From Lachnospiraceae bacterium (lineage in GTDB: Bacteria; Bacillota; Clostridia; Lachnospirales; Lachnospiraceae): a stretch of 42,906 nucleotides of DNA. The DNA lies in NCBI GenBank assembly GCA_024680675.1, contig JAILBX010000241.1, positions 1 through 42,906 of the forward strand. Direction: 5' to 3'. Every line of letters begins with the position of its first letter. Position 1 is the first letter of the stretch. Made by a program: the position numbers and the translations under genes. The notes below the pieces were generated by a model. That model was not told the DNA's origin and searched no databases. It worked only from the letters and a program-made list of their open reading frames with translations. Positions 8,428-15,476 of this stretch are shown here, piece after piece.

Positions 8428-8841
8428 ATGTGGCTTATATTTGCAATTTTATCATCCGTATTTGCGGCGCTTACATCTATTCTTGCAAAGATCGGTATTG
8501 AGGATGTAAATTCTAATTTGGCTACCGCAATACGTACAGCTGTTGTTTTGGTAATGTCCTGGATCATAGTTTTTTTTACAAATGCACATAAGGGAATAGG
8601 GGAGATTGGACAGAAAAGTTGGATTTTTTTGATCTTGTCAGGACTTGCAACAGGAGTATCCTGGTTATGTTACTATAAGGCACTTCAGATGGGAGAAGCA
8701 TCAAAGGTAGTGCCCATTGATAAGTTGAGTGTGGTGATAACCTTAGTTTTAGCATTTGTTTTTTTGCATGAGCAGTTTACCCTAAAATCTGTTTTAGGTT
8801 GCATTATGATCGGAACAGGTACTTTACTTATGGTTTTATAA
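8428..8841 (+). CDS. Single-domain EamA/DMT family transporter
   Basis: A 137-aa membrane protein with five predicted helices forming one EamA repeat, ending 'FLHEQFTLKSVLGCIMIGTGTLLMVL'. Full-size DMT exporters carry two such repeats, so this one probably works as a dimer. I prefer ATG 8428 because GAAGG sits 8 bases upstream. The ORF-track start at 8413 is five codons longer and has no spaced ribosome site. The gene lies about 50 bp after the hydrolase and is probably co-transcribed. Substrate unknown. Confidence 0.82.
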   Translation: MWLIFAILSSVFAALTSILAKIGIEDVNSNLATAIRTAVVLVMSWIIVFFTNAHKGIGEIGQKSWIFLILSGLATGVSWLCYYKALQMGEASKVVPIDKLSVVITLVLAFVFLHEQFTLKSVLGCIMIGTGTLLMVL

Positions 8842-8897
8842 TAGTAAAGAAAGCTTCTATTTGGGAGGATTTAGGCTGAGTTATTAAAGGTTAACGC

Positions 8898-8926
8898 TTG
8901 TTTTCTTATAATATAAGTGGTATATT
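8898..8926 (+). promoter_or_regulatory. Promoter of the fluoride-riboswitch/antiporter unit
   Basis: TTGTTT (8898-8903), a 17-bp spacer, then TATATT (8921-8926) preceded by TGG, which makes an extended -10. Transcription would start near 8933, just ahead of the aptamer. Confidence 0.6.
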
Positions 8927-8940
8927 CAAATGTGTTATGG

Positions 8941-9008
8941 AAAGGGGAATGATGTCTCCCTTAGCATGTTTGCTTAAACCGCTTGTAAGGCTGATGACTT
9001 CTGCAGTT
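8941..9008 (+). promoter_or_regulatory. Fluoride (crcB) riboswitch aptamer
   Basis: The sequence matches the crcB-motif layout. A GGGGA...TCTCCC stem-loop encloses AATGATGT, followed by the linker TTAAACCGC. The hallmark GGCTGATGACTTCTGC follows; the family consensus is close to GGCUGAUGACUCCUAC. The loop GATGT can form the expected pseudoknot with ACTTC, with one mismatch. The 3' part of the aptamer is also the 5' arm of the downstream terminator, so fluoride binding would block termination and switch the antiporter on. The downstream gene type is a known fluoride-riboswitch target. Confidence 0.85.
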
Positions 9009-9039
9009 TTTTTGTGATGCAGAAATTGTCAGCTTTTTT
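8990..9039 (+). terminator. Riboswitch expression-platform terminator
   Basis: GCTGATGACTTCTGCA (8990-9005) pairs with TGCAGAAATTGTCAGC (9018-9033): 13 Watson-Crick pairs, two wobbles and one mismatch around a 12-nt loop, followed by six Ts. It overlaps the aptamer and ends 21 bases before the ATG at 9061. Confidence 0.85.
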
Positions 9040-9060
9040 GTATTAAAAAGGAGGTATTGT

Positions 9061-10227
9061 ATGCTGTTAAGTATTGCTTTGATTATTTTATCAGGTTTGT
9101 TATTGGGAAATATTTGTAAAAAATTAAGGTTTCCAAGTCTCTTTGGGATGATTATTGCAGGTATAATAATAGGACCAAGCGTATTTAATCTTATCGATCC
9201 TTCAATCCTTAGTATATCATCGGAAATACGCAGGATCGCTCTTATTATAATATTAATAAGAGCTGGTCTGAAACTTGATCTTTCGGATCTTAGAAAAGTA
9301 GGTAGACCTGCTATTTTAATGTGTTTTTTACCTGCATGTTTTGAAATCGGGGGGATGGTAATGCTGGCTCCTATATTATTTGATATGAATAGGCTGGATG
9401 CAGCAATACTGGGAGCCGTTATTGGTGCAGTTTCACCGGCAGTTATTGTTCCAAGAATGATAAAGCTCATAGATGAAGGGTATGGGACAAAAAAGGGTAT
9501 ACCCCAGATGATACTGGCCGGTGCGTCAGTGGATGATGTATTTGTGATAGTAATGTTTACTACTTTCACAGGTTTAGCCCAGGGAAGGGATGTTTCTGTG
9601 ATGTCTTTTATAAATATACCTATATCAATCTTATTTGGGATTATTATTGGGGCTTTGCTTGGGTTTATTCTTTATAAATTTTTTTTGATAACAAATATGC
9701 GCCGTATTATTATGAGTGTAATATTACTGTCATGTAGTTTTATATTGTCCGCATTTGAGACTGAACTTTCCTATATTCCTTTTGCATCTCTGATTGCTAT
9801 TATGTGCATGGGCATTGTAATAAGACAGTCAGATAAGGACATGGCGGTTAAACTCTCCGGTCAGTATGATAAGCTTTGGACTGTGGCAGAAATATTTCTT
9901 TTTGTGCTCTTAGGTGCATCGGTTGCCGTGGATTACCTGAAAGAAGCAGGAGCAAATGCGATAATTTTGGTTCTTCTTGTTTTATTGTTCAGAATGGCAG
10001 GAGTTTATATTTGTATGATAGGAACCGGTCTGACCCTGAAGGAAAAAGTATTCTGTATGGTTGCATATACACCAAAGGCAACTGTACAGGCTGCAATCGG
10101 AGGTTTACCTTTGGCGATGGGTCTGTCTTGTGGTGAGCTTGTTCTGACAGTTTCTGTTGTTGCAATTTTACTTACAGCTCCTTTAGGGGCATTTGGCATA
10201 GATATGACATACAAAAAGTATTTGTGA
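9061..10227 (+). CDS. Cation:proton antiporter under fluoride riboswitch control
   Basis: A 388-aa integral membrane protein with about 11-12 helices from the monovalent cation:proton antiporter superfamily. 'GAVIGAVSPAVIVPRMIKL' and 'AGASVDDVFVIVMF' are characteristic; the paired Asp of 'VDDV' is the ion/proton site of electrogenic members. There is no C-terminal TrkA or UspA domain. The ATG has a strong AAAGGAGG site. The upstream crcB riboswitch implies induction by fluoride, so it probably helps expel F- or restores ion balance under fluoride stress. Whether it carries F- itself cannot be read from the sequence. Confidence 0.92.
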   Translation: MLLSIALIILSGLLLGNICKKLRFPSLFGMIIAGIIIGPSVFNLIDPSILSISSEIRRIALIIILIRAGLKLDLSDLRKVGRPAILMCFLPACFEIGGMVMLAPILFDMNRLDAAILGAVIGAVSPAVIVPRMIKLIDEGYGTKKGIPQMILAGASVDDVFVIVMFTTFTGLAQGRDVSVMSFINIPISILFGIIIGALLGFILYKFFLITNMRRIIMSVILLSCSFILSAFETELSYIPFASLIAIMCMGIVIRQSDKDMAVKLSGQYDKLWTVAEIFLFVLLGASVAVDYLKEAGANAIILVLLVLLFRMAGVYICMIGTGLTLKEKVFCMVAYTPKATVQAAIGGLPLAMGLSCGELVLTVSVVAILLTAPLGAFGIDMTYKKYL

Positions 10228-10424
10228 TATTGTTTTTACTTTAAGTTTATAAAAATATAAGGCCAAAGCAGCTTATGTTGTTACTATTCAATGAACTTTT
10301 GCAAAGATAGTTCTTTTGTCCGGGCTTGGATATTGCGGCTGTTGCAAAGCATTCGGTAATAAGGTATGCTTATAAAGCAGCTTTGATTGCAGAAAAAAAT
10401 TTAGCTGTTTTTAGAAGGGGTAAT

Positions 10425-11312
10425 ATGGATTTTATTATTTTTGCATTTATTATGGCCGGAGCCATATTAATGATCGTAAATATTATAAGATATCTTAAAT
10501 TTATAAGATCAACTCAGGATGTTCTTTCGTCGGGAAGTTCACGTGACAAAATGTGGATATATACAGCCTTGATTTTATTGATCTTTTTTTTGTTAGGGTA
10601 TCTTTTTATTGGTTTTTTTTCAAATCCCAGCTTTATTATGGCCATGGTTTTGTTTTGGGGAAGTGTTTTTGTTGCTATTGTTTTAACCCTTATTTTCAAC
10701 CTGTTGGACACAGCAAAAGAGAGAAGTATAGATATAGCAAAAGTTCTTATAGGCGTCATTGATAAAAGAGATCCTAACCTTAACGGTCATAGTAGACAGG
10801 TTCAAGATGTAACAATGCTTTTGTACAATGCTTTACCTCACAATATAAGAAATGATATTAATCCTATAAGTCTGCAGTATGCAGCACTTATGCATGATGT
10901 AGGTAAGCTTGGTATACCCGAATCAATTTTAAATAAGCCTGCAAAGCTGGATCCCGAAGAATGGGAGATAATGAGAACTCATCCAAAGCTTGGGGTCGAT
11001 TTATTAAGATCTCTAAATACTTTTGATGAGATTTCAGATTGGATATTATATCATCATGAAAGGATTGATGGAAATGGTTATTATAAGATAAAAGCAGAAG
11101 ATATACCGCTTCCATCTAAAATAATTGCTGTTGCGGATACATATTCGGCTATCACTATGCGAAGATCTTATAAAGAGCCAAGATTACATGAAGATGCTAT
11201 AGATATCATAACAGAGGTCGCCGGCACACAACTTGATAGGGAATTGGTGGATATTTTTATTACTATTCCTAAGGAAAATCTGGTTGCTACTTTGCCCGAG
11301 TCCTGTATGTAA
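10425..11312 (+). CDS. Membrane HD-GYP-type phosphodiesterase (GYY variant)
   Basis: Predicted c-di-GMP phosphodiesterase of 295 aa with a short membrane module (three helices in about residues 1-90) and a cytoplasmic HD-GYP domain. The HD pair is in 'LMHDVGKLGIPE', and the later signature reads 'HHERIDGNGYY' where the family has GYP. Metal-binding His and Asp positions appear kept, so it may still be active. I chose ATG 10425 because AGAAGGGG lies just upstream and the protein then begins with its first helix; the track's TTG at 10326 has no ribosome site. The 197-bp gap behind the antiporter shows no clear terminator. Confidence 0.87.
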   Translation: MDFIIFAFIMAGAILMIVNIIRYLKFIRSTQDVLSSGSSRDKMWIYTALILLIFFLLGYLFIGFFSNPSFIMAMVLFWGSVFVAIVLTLIFNLLDTAKERSIDIAKVLIGVIDKRDPNLNGHSRQVQDVTMLLYNALPHNIRNDINPISLQYAALMHDVGKLGIPESILNKPAKLDPEEWEIMRTHPKLGVDLLRSLNTFDEISDWILYHHERIDGNGYYKIKAEDIPLPSKIIAVADTYSAITMRRSYKEPRLHEDAIDIITEVAGTQLDRELVDIFITIPKENLVATLPESCM

Positions 11313-11319
11313 TAAGCTA

Positions 11320-11502
11320 GTGAATGGAAGTGAAGCTTATTATCAATTTTCAAAAAGATATAACATTAAGGAGAATGATCATTCTGAGATAGTTGATGTT
11401 ATTAATAGATTAAAAGTGAATAAATACAGATATATTGGAATGCTTGCAAACCTGATGGGTAATCATGATATTGATCGGTTCAGCATCTTTCAGGAGATTT
11501 AA
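11320..11502 (+). CDS. Possible small protein of unknown function
   Basis: An open frame of about 60 codons, starting at GTG 11320 or further upstream, with coding-like composition (for example 'NDHSEIVDVINRL' and 'YIGMLANLMGNHDIDRFSIFQEI'). It ends four bases before the start of the next gene, whose ribosome site (CAGGAGA) lies inside this frame, which suggests coupling. No ribosome site precedes its own putative start, so it may be a remnant or a 3' fragment. I do not recognise a family. Confidence 0.4.
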   Translation: MNGSEAYYQFSKRYNIKENDHSEIVDVINRLKVNKYRYIGMLANLMGNHDIDRFSIFQEI

Positions 11503-11506
11503 TATA

Positions 11507-11803
11507 ATGGATAATAAACATGAGTGGGTAAGATGTAAAGAAGATTTAGTAAATGCAGTTTCGGGCCTTGGTTTTCCTAAGGAGCTTGGAGAGGAGATCG
11601 CAAAAAATCTCGGAAGTCCAAAAGCCATTAGAAGAATGATAGGATACCTTTATAACGTAAGGCCTAAAAGCGCTGAACTTATTGTGGATGAGATGCTGGC
11701 TATCTGTAGTGATATTGAACGCTTTAGAGATAAGAAGGCAAGTGAGCATGCCAATGCTATATATAATAATGTGTTAAATTACGGACTAAAGGAGGAGAAA
11801 TAA
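11507..11803 (+). CDS. Hypothetical helical protein, 98 aa
   Basis: Soluble, mainly helical and charged, with no signal peptide or membrane segment. ATG 11507 is preferred over the track start (11465) because GGAG lies about 10 bases upstream. It overlaps no other plausible gene and follows the small ORF by four bases. The stretch 'GFPKELGEEIAKNLGSPKAIRRMIGYLYNVRPKSAELIVDEM' looks like a compact helical bundle. Function unknown. Confidence 0.65.
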   Translation: MDNKHEWVRCKEDLVNAVSGLGFPKELGEEIAKNLGSPKAIRRMIGYLYNVRPKSAELIVDEMLAICSDIERFRDKKASEHANAIYNNVLNYGLKEEK

Positions 11804-12118
11804 GAAGAGGTATTGATTACACAGGCAGAATTCAAAAATAAAAGATCCTTTAAAACATGCACATACTTGTAATGAAGTGGATTTGGATAGATATTATTCT
11901 AAAACGTATCTTTTATGCTCATATAATGAGACATTCAATGCTTTCATATGGAATAAACAGTAAAGAAGAACAGAAAAGATGAATTGCTCCTACAACAATG
12001 AAAGAGTATAATAAAATGTAGGAATTCTTATGGCGATTTTATTGTTATTGTATATTACCTGAATCGTTTTGAATTACTTGAATATAAAGGATTCAATTAT
12101 TAACACTTGGAGGTGCTT
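11804..12118 (+). promoter_or_regulatory. 315-bp gap with probable PPK2 promoter
   Basis: No convincing gene is present. One stop-free stretch of about 50 codons lacks a start and ribosome site. A probable promoter is TTGCTC (11984-11989), a 17-bp spacer and a perfect TATAAT (12007-12012), giving a leader of about 100 nt for the polyphosphate gene. No terminator-like hairpin stands out. Confidence 0.45.
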
Positions 12119-13549
12119 ATGGGTAAATCACAGGAAAAAGAGATCTACAGAAATGAGTTGGCAAAAAGACAACAGATAATAAAAAATGAGGGTCTTCCGG
12201 TGATAGTTATACTGGAGGGATGGAGTGCATCCGGTAAAGGATCCGCTCTTGGAAGCATAATAAAGTTTATGGATCCAAGGTTTTTCAGGGTGTATAACAT
12301 GGATGTTATATCAGAAGAGGACAAAAGATACCCTTTCCTTTACAGACATGCAATTAAGATGCCTCTTAAAGGACAGTTTTCTTTCTTTGATGGAAGTATG
12401 ATGGATGAGGTGACCTATAGGTATTTAAAAGGCGATATTTCCGAGAAAGAATATGATACAAAAGTTAATTCAATTATTAACTATGAACGGCAGCTTAGAG
12501 ATAACGGATATCTTGTAGTCAAGTTCTTTCTGGAGGTAAGTGAGAAAGAACAGAGATCCAGAATAAATAACTTGTTGGACAGTAAAAATACTAAATGGCG
12601 TGTTAATAAAAAAGATTTATGGCAGAATAAGAACTATAAAAAGTGTAAGAAGGTTTATGAAGATTATTTAAAGAAAACGGATTCCAAAGCCTGTCCTTGG
12701 CATATGATAAAAGCAGATGACAAAGATCAGGTGGAGGCTATAATAGCCAATACTATTATTTCGAGTATAGACTCTGCGGTAAAAAATCCCTGGACGGCCG
12801 ATATAATAGATAATCCCTATGAGATGGCAAAGGTTAAGAAGCTTTCAAAGATTGAACTTAAGGGGAAAGAGCTTACAGACGATGAGTATAAGGTTAAGCT
12901 AAAGAAGTTGCAGAAGGAACTGGCAAAGCTTCATAACAAATTATATAGGAAGAAGATACCTGTTATCATCGCCTATGAAGGATGGGATGCCGCGGGGAAG
13001 GGTGGAAATATTAAGCGTGTAGCCTCTGCACTTGATCCCCGAGGCTATGAGGTTTTTCCTATTGCAAGTCCGTCTTCAGAAGAAAAGAATAGACACTTTC
13101 TATGGAGATTTTATAATAGATTACCAAAGACCGGCCATATAGCTATATTTGACCGAACCTGGTACGGAAGGGTCATGGTTGAAAGGCTTGAAGGATTTTG
13201 CAGTGAAAATGACTGGAAGCGCGCATATAATGAAATCAATGAATTTGAAAAGGATCTCACCGATTGGGGCGCTGTAATAATAAAGTTTTGGGTTCAAATT
13301 GATAAGGAGACTCAGCTCGAGAGATTCACATTACGTCAGAATACACCCGAAAAACAATGGAAGATCACTGATGAGGATTGGAGAAACAGAGAGAAATGGG
13401 ATCTTTACGAAGATGCAGTAAATGAGATGATAAAGAAAACCAGTACTAAATTTGCACCTTGGCATATACTTGAATCCAACGATAAAAAGTATGCAAGGAT
13501 TAAGGCATTGGAGATAATTGTAGATGAAATAAAAAAAGTAACCGGTTGA
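12119..13549 (+). CDS. Polyphosphate:AMP phosphotransferase, two PPK2 domains
   Basis: A 476-aa cytoplasmic enzyme expected to make ADP from AMP using polyphosphate (class II PPK2, PAP type). Two PPK2 domains lie in tandem. The first has Walker A 'LEGWSASGKGS' near residue 33 and a divergent lid ('FFDGSMMDE'). The second has the full set: 'YEGWDAAGKGGNIKRV', then 'FDRTWYGRVMVERLEGF'. The pattern of one degenerate and one active domain, and the length, match known two-domain PAPs. ATG 12119 has GGAGGT five bases upstream; the track TTG at 12107 lies inside that site. A hairpin about 95 bp downstream may end its transcript. Confidence 0.93.
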   Translation: MGKSQEKEIYRNELAKRQQIIKNEGLPVIVILEGWSASGKGSALGSIIKFMDPRFFRVYNMDVISEEDKRYPFLYRHAIKMPLKGQFSFFDGSMMDEVTYRYLKGDISEKEYDTKVNSIINYERQLRDNGYLVVKFFLEVSEKEQRSRINNLLDSKNTKWRVNKKDLWQNKNYKKCKKVYEDYLKKTDSKACPWHMIKADDKDQVEAIIANTIISSIDSAVKNPWTADIIDNPYEMAKVKKLSKIELKGKELTDDEYKVKLKKLQKELAKLHNKLYRKKIPVIIAYEGWDAAGKGGNIKRVASALDPRGYEVFPIASPSSEEKNRHFLWRFYNRLPKTGHIAIFDRTWYGRVMVERLEGFCSENDWKRAYNEINEFEKDLTDWGAVIIKFWVQIDKETQLERFTLRQNTPEKQWKITDEDWRNREKWDLYEDAVNEMIKKTSTKFAPWHILESNDKKYARIKALEIIVDEIKKVTG

Positions 13550-13590
13550 TATAGTAAACTTAATTAATAAAAGAGTAGAATCTTATATTG

Positions 13591-13619
13591 TTGCGCATTC
13601 CACTTATATTATGTATAAT
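13591..13619 (+). promoter_or_regulatory. Promoter of the GGDEF/EAL gene
   Basis: TTGCGC (13591-13596), a 17-bp spacer and TATAAT (13614-13619). The start site would be near 13626, leaving a leader of about 76 nt that contains a terminator-like hairpin. Confidence 0.6.
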
Positions 13620-13643
13620 TTATATGTGGAAGTTTGGTTTTAT

Positions 13644-13677
13644 AAAAGGTATCCTTTCACATAAGGATATCTTTTAT
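13644..13677 (+). terminator. Terminator-like hairpin in the GGDEF/EAL leader
   Basis: AAAAGGTATCCTT (13644-13656) pairs with AAGGATATCTTTT (13663-13675) over 13 positions with one wobble and a 6-nt loop, followed by ATATT. It could end PPK2 transcripts, but it lies downstream of the promoter at 13591, so it may also act as an attenuator. Confidence 0.55.
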
Positions 13678-13701
13678 ATTATAAGAAATTAAGGAAAAAG
13701 T

Positions 13702-15405
13702 ATGGAAGATTTATTAGGGACAAATAATGGGTCTGTTTTGGAATATAATTGGAAAAAGGTAAATTCATTTCTTGAAGAAATGCGTCCATTGTTCGAGATT
13801 GTGCGTTTAGTTGATCCTCAGGAGTGCAGGGAAATTCAGATAAGTAAAAAGGGGATGATAGATTTTGGGAATAAGTGTTATTCTCTTTGGCATTCGGATC
13901 ATAGATGTGCCAACTGTACAAGTCTTATAGCTTGTAGAACAATGACAAAAAGAAATCGTTTCGAATATTTCGAGGGTACAAAATATCAAATACAGTCTGT
14001 TCCGGTGTTGGTGGAATTGGCGGATGCAACAAAATATCGTTGTAATATGGAGATGATAAACTACGGTCCGATTCTTGACAAAGTAGATAGTTATAAAAAA
14101 GCTGCTGATCCGGTAGAAACAACCGGATACATATCAACTCACGATAATCTGACAGGGGTATTGAATTGGGAAGGTTTTTGCCAGCAGGCTAGAGAATTAC
14201 TGAACAGCAACCCTAATGAAGACTGGATAATAATATCAACTAACATTCATAATTTTAAACTGGTCAATAATCTGTTTGGGATAGAAAAAGGTGATGGGCT
14301 TCTTATAAGCATTGGTTCGATTTTTTCTGAAATGAGCGGGGAACATTCTTGCGTCGGAAGAGTTAGTGGAGATAAATTTACCATCTTTATGACTTATAGG
14401 GATGATATAGAAGCAGTGCTTAAGAAGTGTGTCAATAAAATTAAGGGTCTTATAAAAGGCGCTGCTTACCGATTAAATCTCAGTATAGGTATATACAAAA
14501 TAAAGTCTACGGATATAGCCATATCCATAATGTATGATCGTGCATATATGGCCCTGCAGACTATACGAAATAATCATGAAAAGGTAATAGCTTGGTTTGA
14601 TGATGATTTACTGAAAACAGCTCTGCATGAACAGGAAGTAATAAGTGATTTTGAAGATAATTTGAAAAGCGGACAGTTTGTTATTTACTTACAACCTCAG
14701 ATAAATATCGAAAATAAGATTGTTGGTGCAGAATGTCTGGTTCGTTGGATACTTCCTAATGGAAAAATGGTTCCTCCTTTTGAATTTATAGGAATTCTTG
14801 AAAAATCTGATTTGATTGCTTCTCTGGATCGATATGTTTGGGAGCTTGCTGCAAGGCAGTTGGATCAATGGAAAAATACTGAATTTGAAGATCTTTATCT
14901 TTCAATAAATGTATCACCTTTGGATTTTTATTATATAGATGTTCCATCAGTTATTATTGATATCTGTGATAAGTATGATATTCCATATGAAAAGCTTCAT
15001 GTAGAGATAACAGAGACTGCTGTAGCCGATGAAGCAATTAACAATAATAAGGTAATCGATCAAATGCAAGAGAAGGGTTTTTTGATAGAAATTGACGATT
15101 TTGGAAAGGGCTCCTCTTCATTAAGTCTTTTGAAGGATCTAAAGGCGGATGTTCTTAAGATCGATATGGGATTTTTACGTAAAAGCGAAAATACAGAAAG
15201 AGGAAATGTTATTCTCAAAGCTGTGATAGATATGGCAAAAAGTCTCAAAATGGAAATAATAACTGAGGGTGTTGAGACTAGAGAACAGCTTGATAAACTA
15301 ACAGAATTGGGGTGTGGCATCTTTCAGGGATATTATTTCTCAAAGCCTATTCCCGTGGCTGCATTTGAAAACATGATACATGATAATAGTCTGGCTAAGT
15401 CCTGA
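13702..15405 (+). CDS. GGDEF/EAL protein, likely c-di-GMP phosphodiesterase
   Basis: A 567-aa cytoplasmic protein. The N-terminal PAS-like region carries a four-cysteine set (Cys59, 69, 72, 78; 'RCANCTSLIAC') that could bind a metal or sense redox state. The GGDEF domain (about 145-300) has the signature 'SGDKF' and is probably not a cyclase. The EAL domain (about 310-560) begins 'ECLVRW' instead of EALVRW but keeps the catalytic residues in 'SINVS', 'EITE', 'DDFGKG', 'LKID', 'EGVE' and 'QGYYFSKP'. I therefore predict phosphodiesterase activity. The ATG follows AAGGA at good spacing. A perfect hairpin starts at its stop codon. Confidence 0.9.
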   Translation: MEDLLGTNNGSVLEYNWKKVNSFLEEMRPLFEIVRLVDPQECREIQISKKGMIDFGNKCYSLWHSDHRCANCTSLIACRTMTKRNRFEYFEGTKYQIQSVPVLVELADATKYRCNMEMINYGPILDKVDSYKKAADPVETTGYISTHDNLTGVLNWEGFCQQARELLNSNPNEDWIIISTNIHNFKLVNNLFGIEKGDGLLISIGSIFSEMSGEHSCVGRVSGDKFTIFMTYRDDIEAVLKKCVNKIKGLIKGAAYRLNLSIGIYKIKSTDIAISIMYDRAYMALQTIRNNHEKVIAWFDDDLLKTALHEQEVISDFEDNLKSGQFVIYLQPQINIENKIVGAECLVRWILPNGKMVPPFEFIGILEKSDLIASLDRYVWELAARQLDQWKNTEFEDLYLSINVSPLDFYYIDVPSVIIDICDKYDIPYEKLHVEITETAVADEAINNNKVIDQMQEKGFLIEIDDFGKGSSSLSLLKDLKADVLKIDMGFLRKSENTERGNVILKAVIDMAKSLKMEIITEGVETREQLDKLTELGCGIFQGYYFSKPIPVAAFENMIHDNSLAKS

Positions 15406-15419
15406 TATGGACTTAGCCA
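15392..15419 (+). terminator. Perfect hairpin at the GGDEF/EAL stop codon
   Basis: TGGCTAAGTCC (15392-15402) pairs perfectly with GGACTTAGCCA (15409-15419), an 11-bp stem whose 6-nt loop holds the stop codon. The U-tract is poor (AGCTATTATATT), so it may be a weak terminator or an RNA-stabilising hairpin. Confidence 0.5.
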
Positions 15420-15476
15420 AGCTATTATATTGAGCTTGATAAATTATTGTATGATAGGATTTTGAAAGGACAGTTA

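Noticed and set aside
8961-9569. 202-aa minus-strand ORF over the antiporter and riboswitch
   Set aside because: Antisense to a clear antiporter gene and to the crcB aptamer; low-complexity Ile/Ser/Pro content and no family resemblance.
10261-10424. Possible c-di-GMP (GEMM) riboswitch, because GCAAAGC occurs before an HD-GYP gene
   Set aside because: The GGGCAAACC segment, the GNRA tetraloop/receptor and the closing GGGTTACC pattern are missing. The resemblance is limited to one short motif.
10326-10424. Track start (TTG) of the second HD-GYP gene
   Set aside because: No ribosome site precedes it, and ATG 10425 has AGAAGGGG and starts at the first membrane helix.
11821-11962. Stop-free stretch of about 50 codons before the PPK2 gene
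   Set aside because: No start codon with a ribosome site, and the residue composition looks like translated non-coding DNA.
13702-15405. Active diguanylate cyclase
   Set aside because: The signature SGDKF replaces GGDEF, while the EAL catalytic residues are present.
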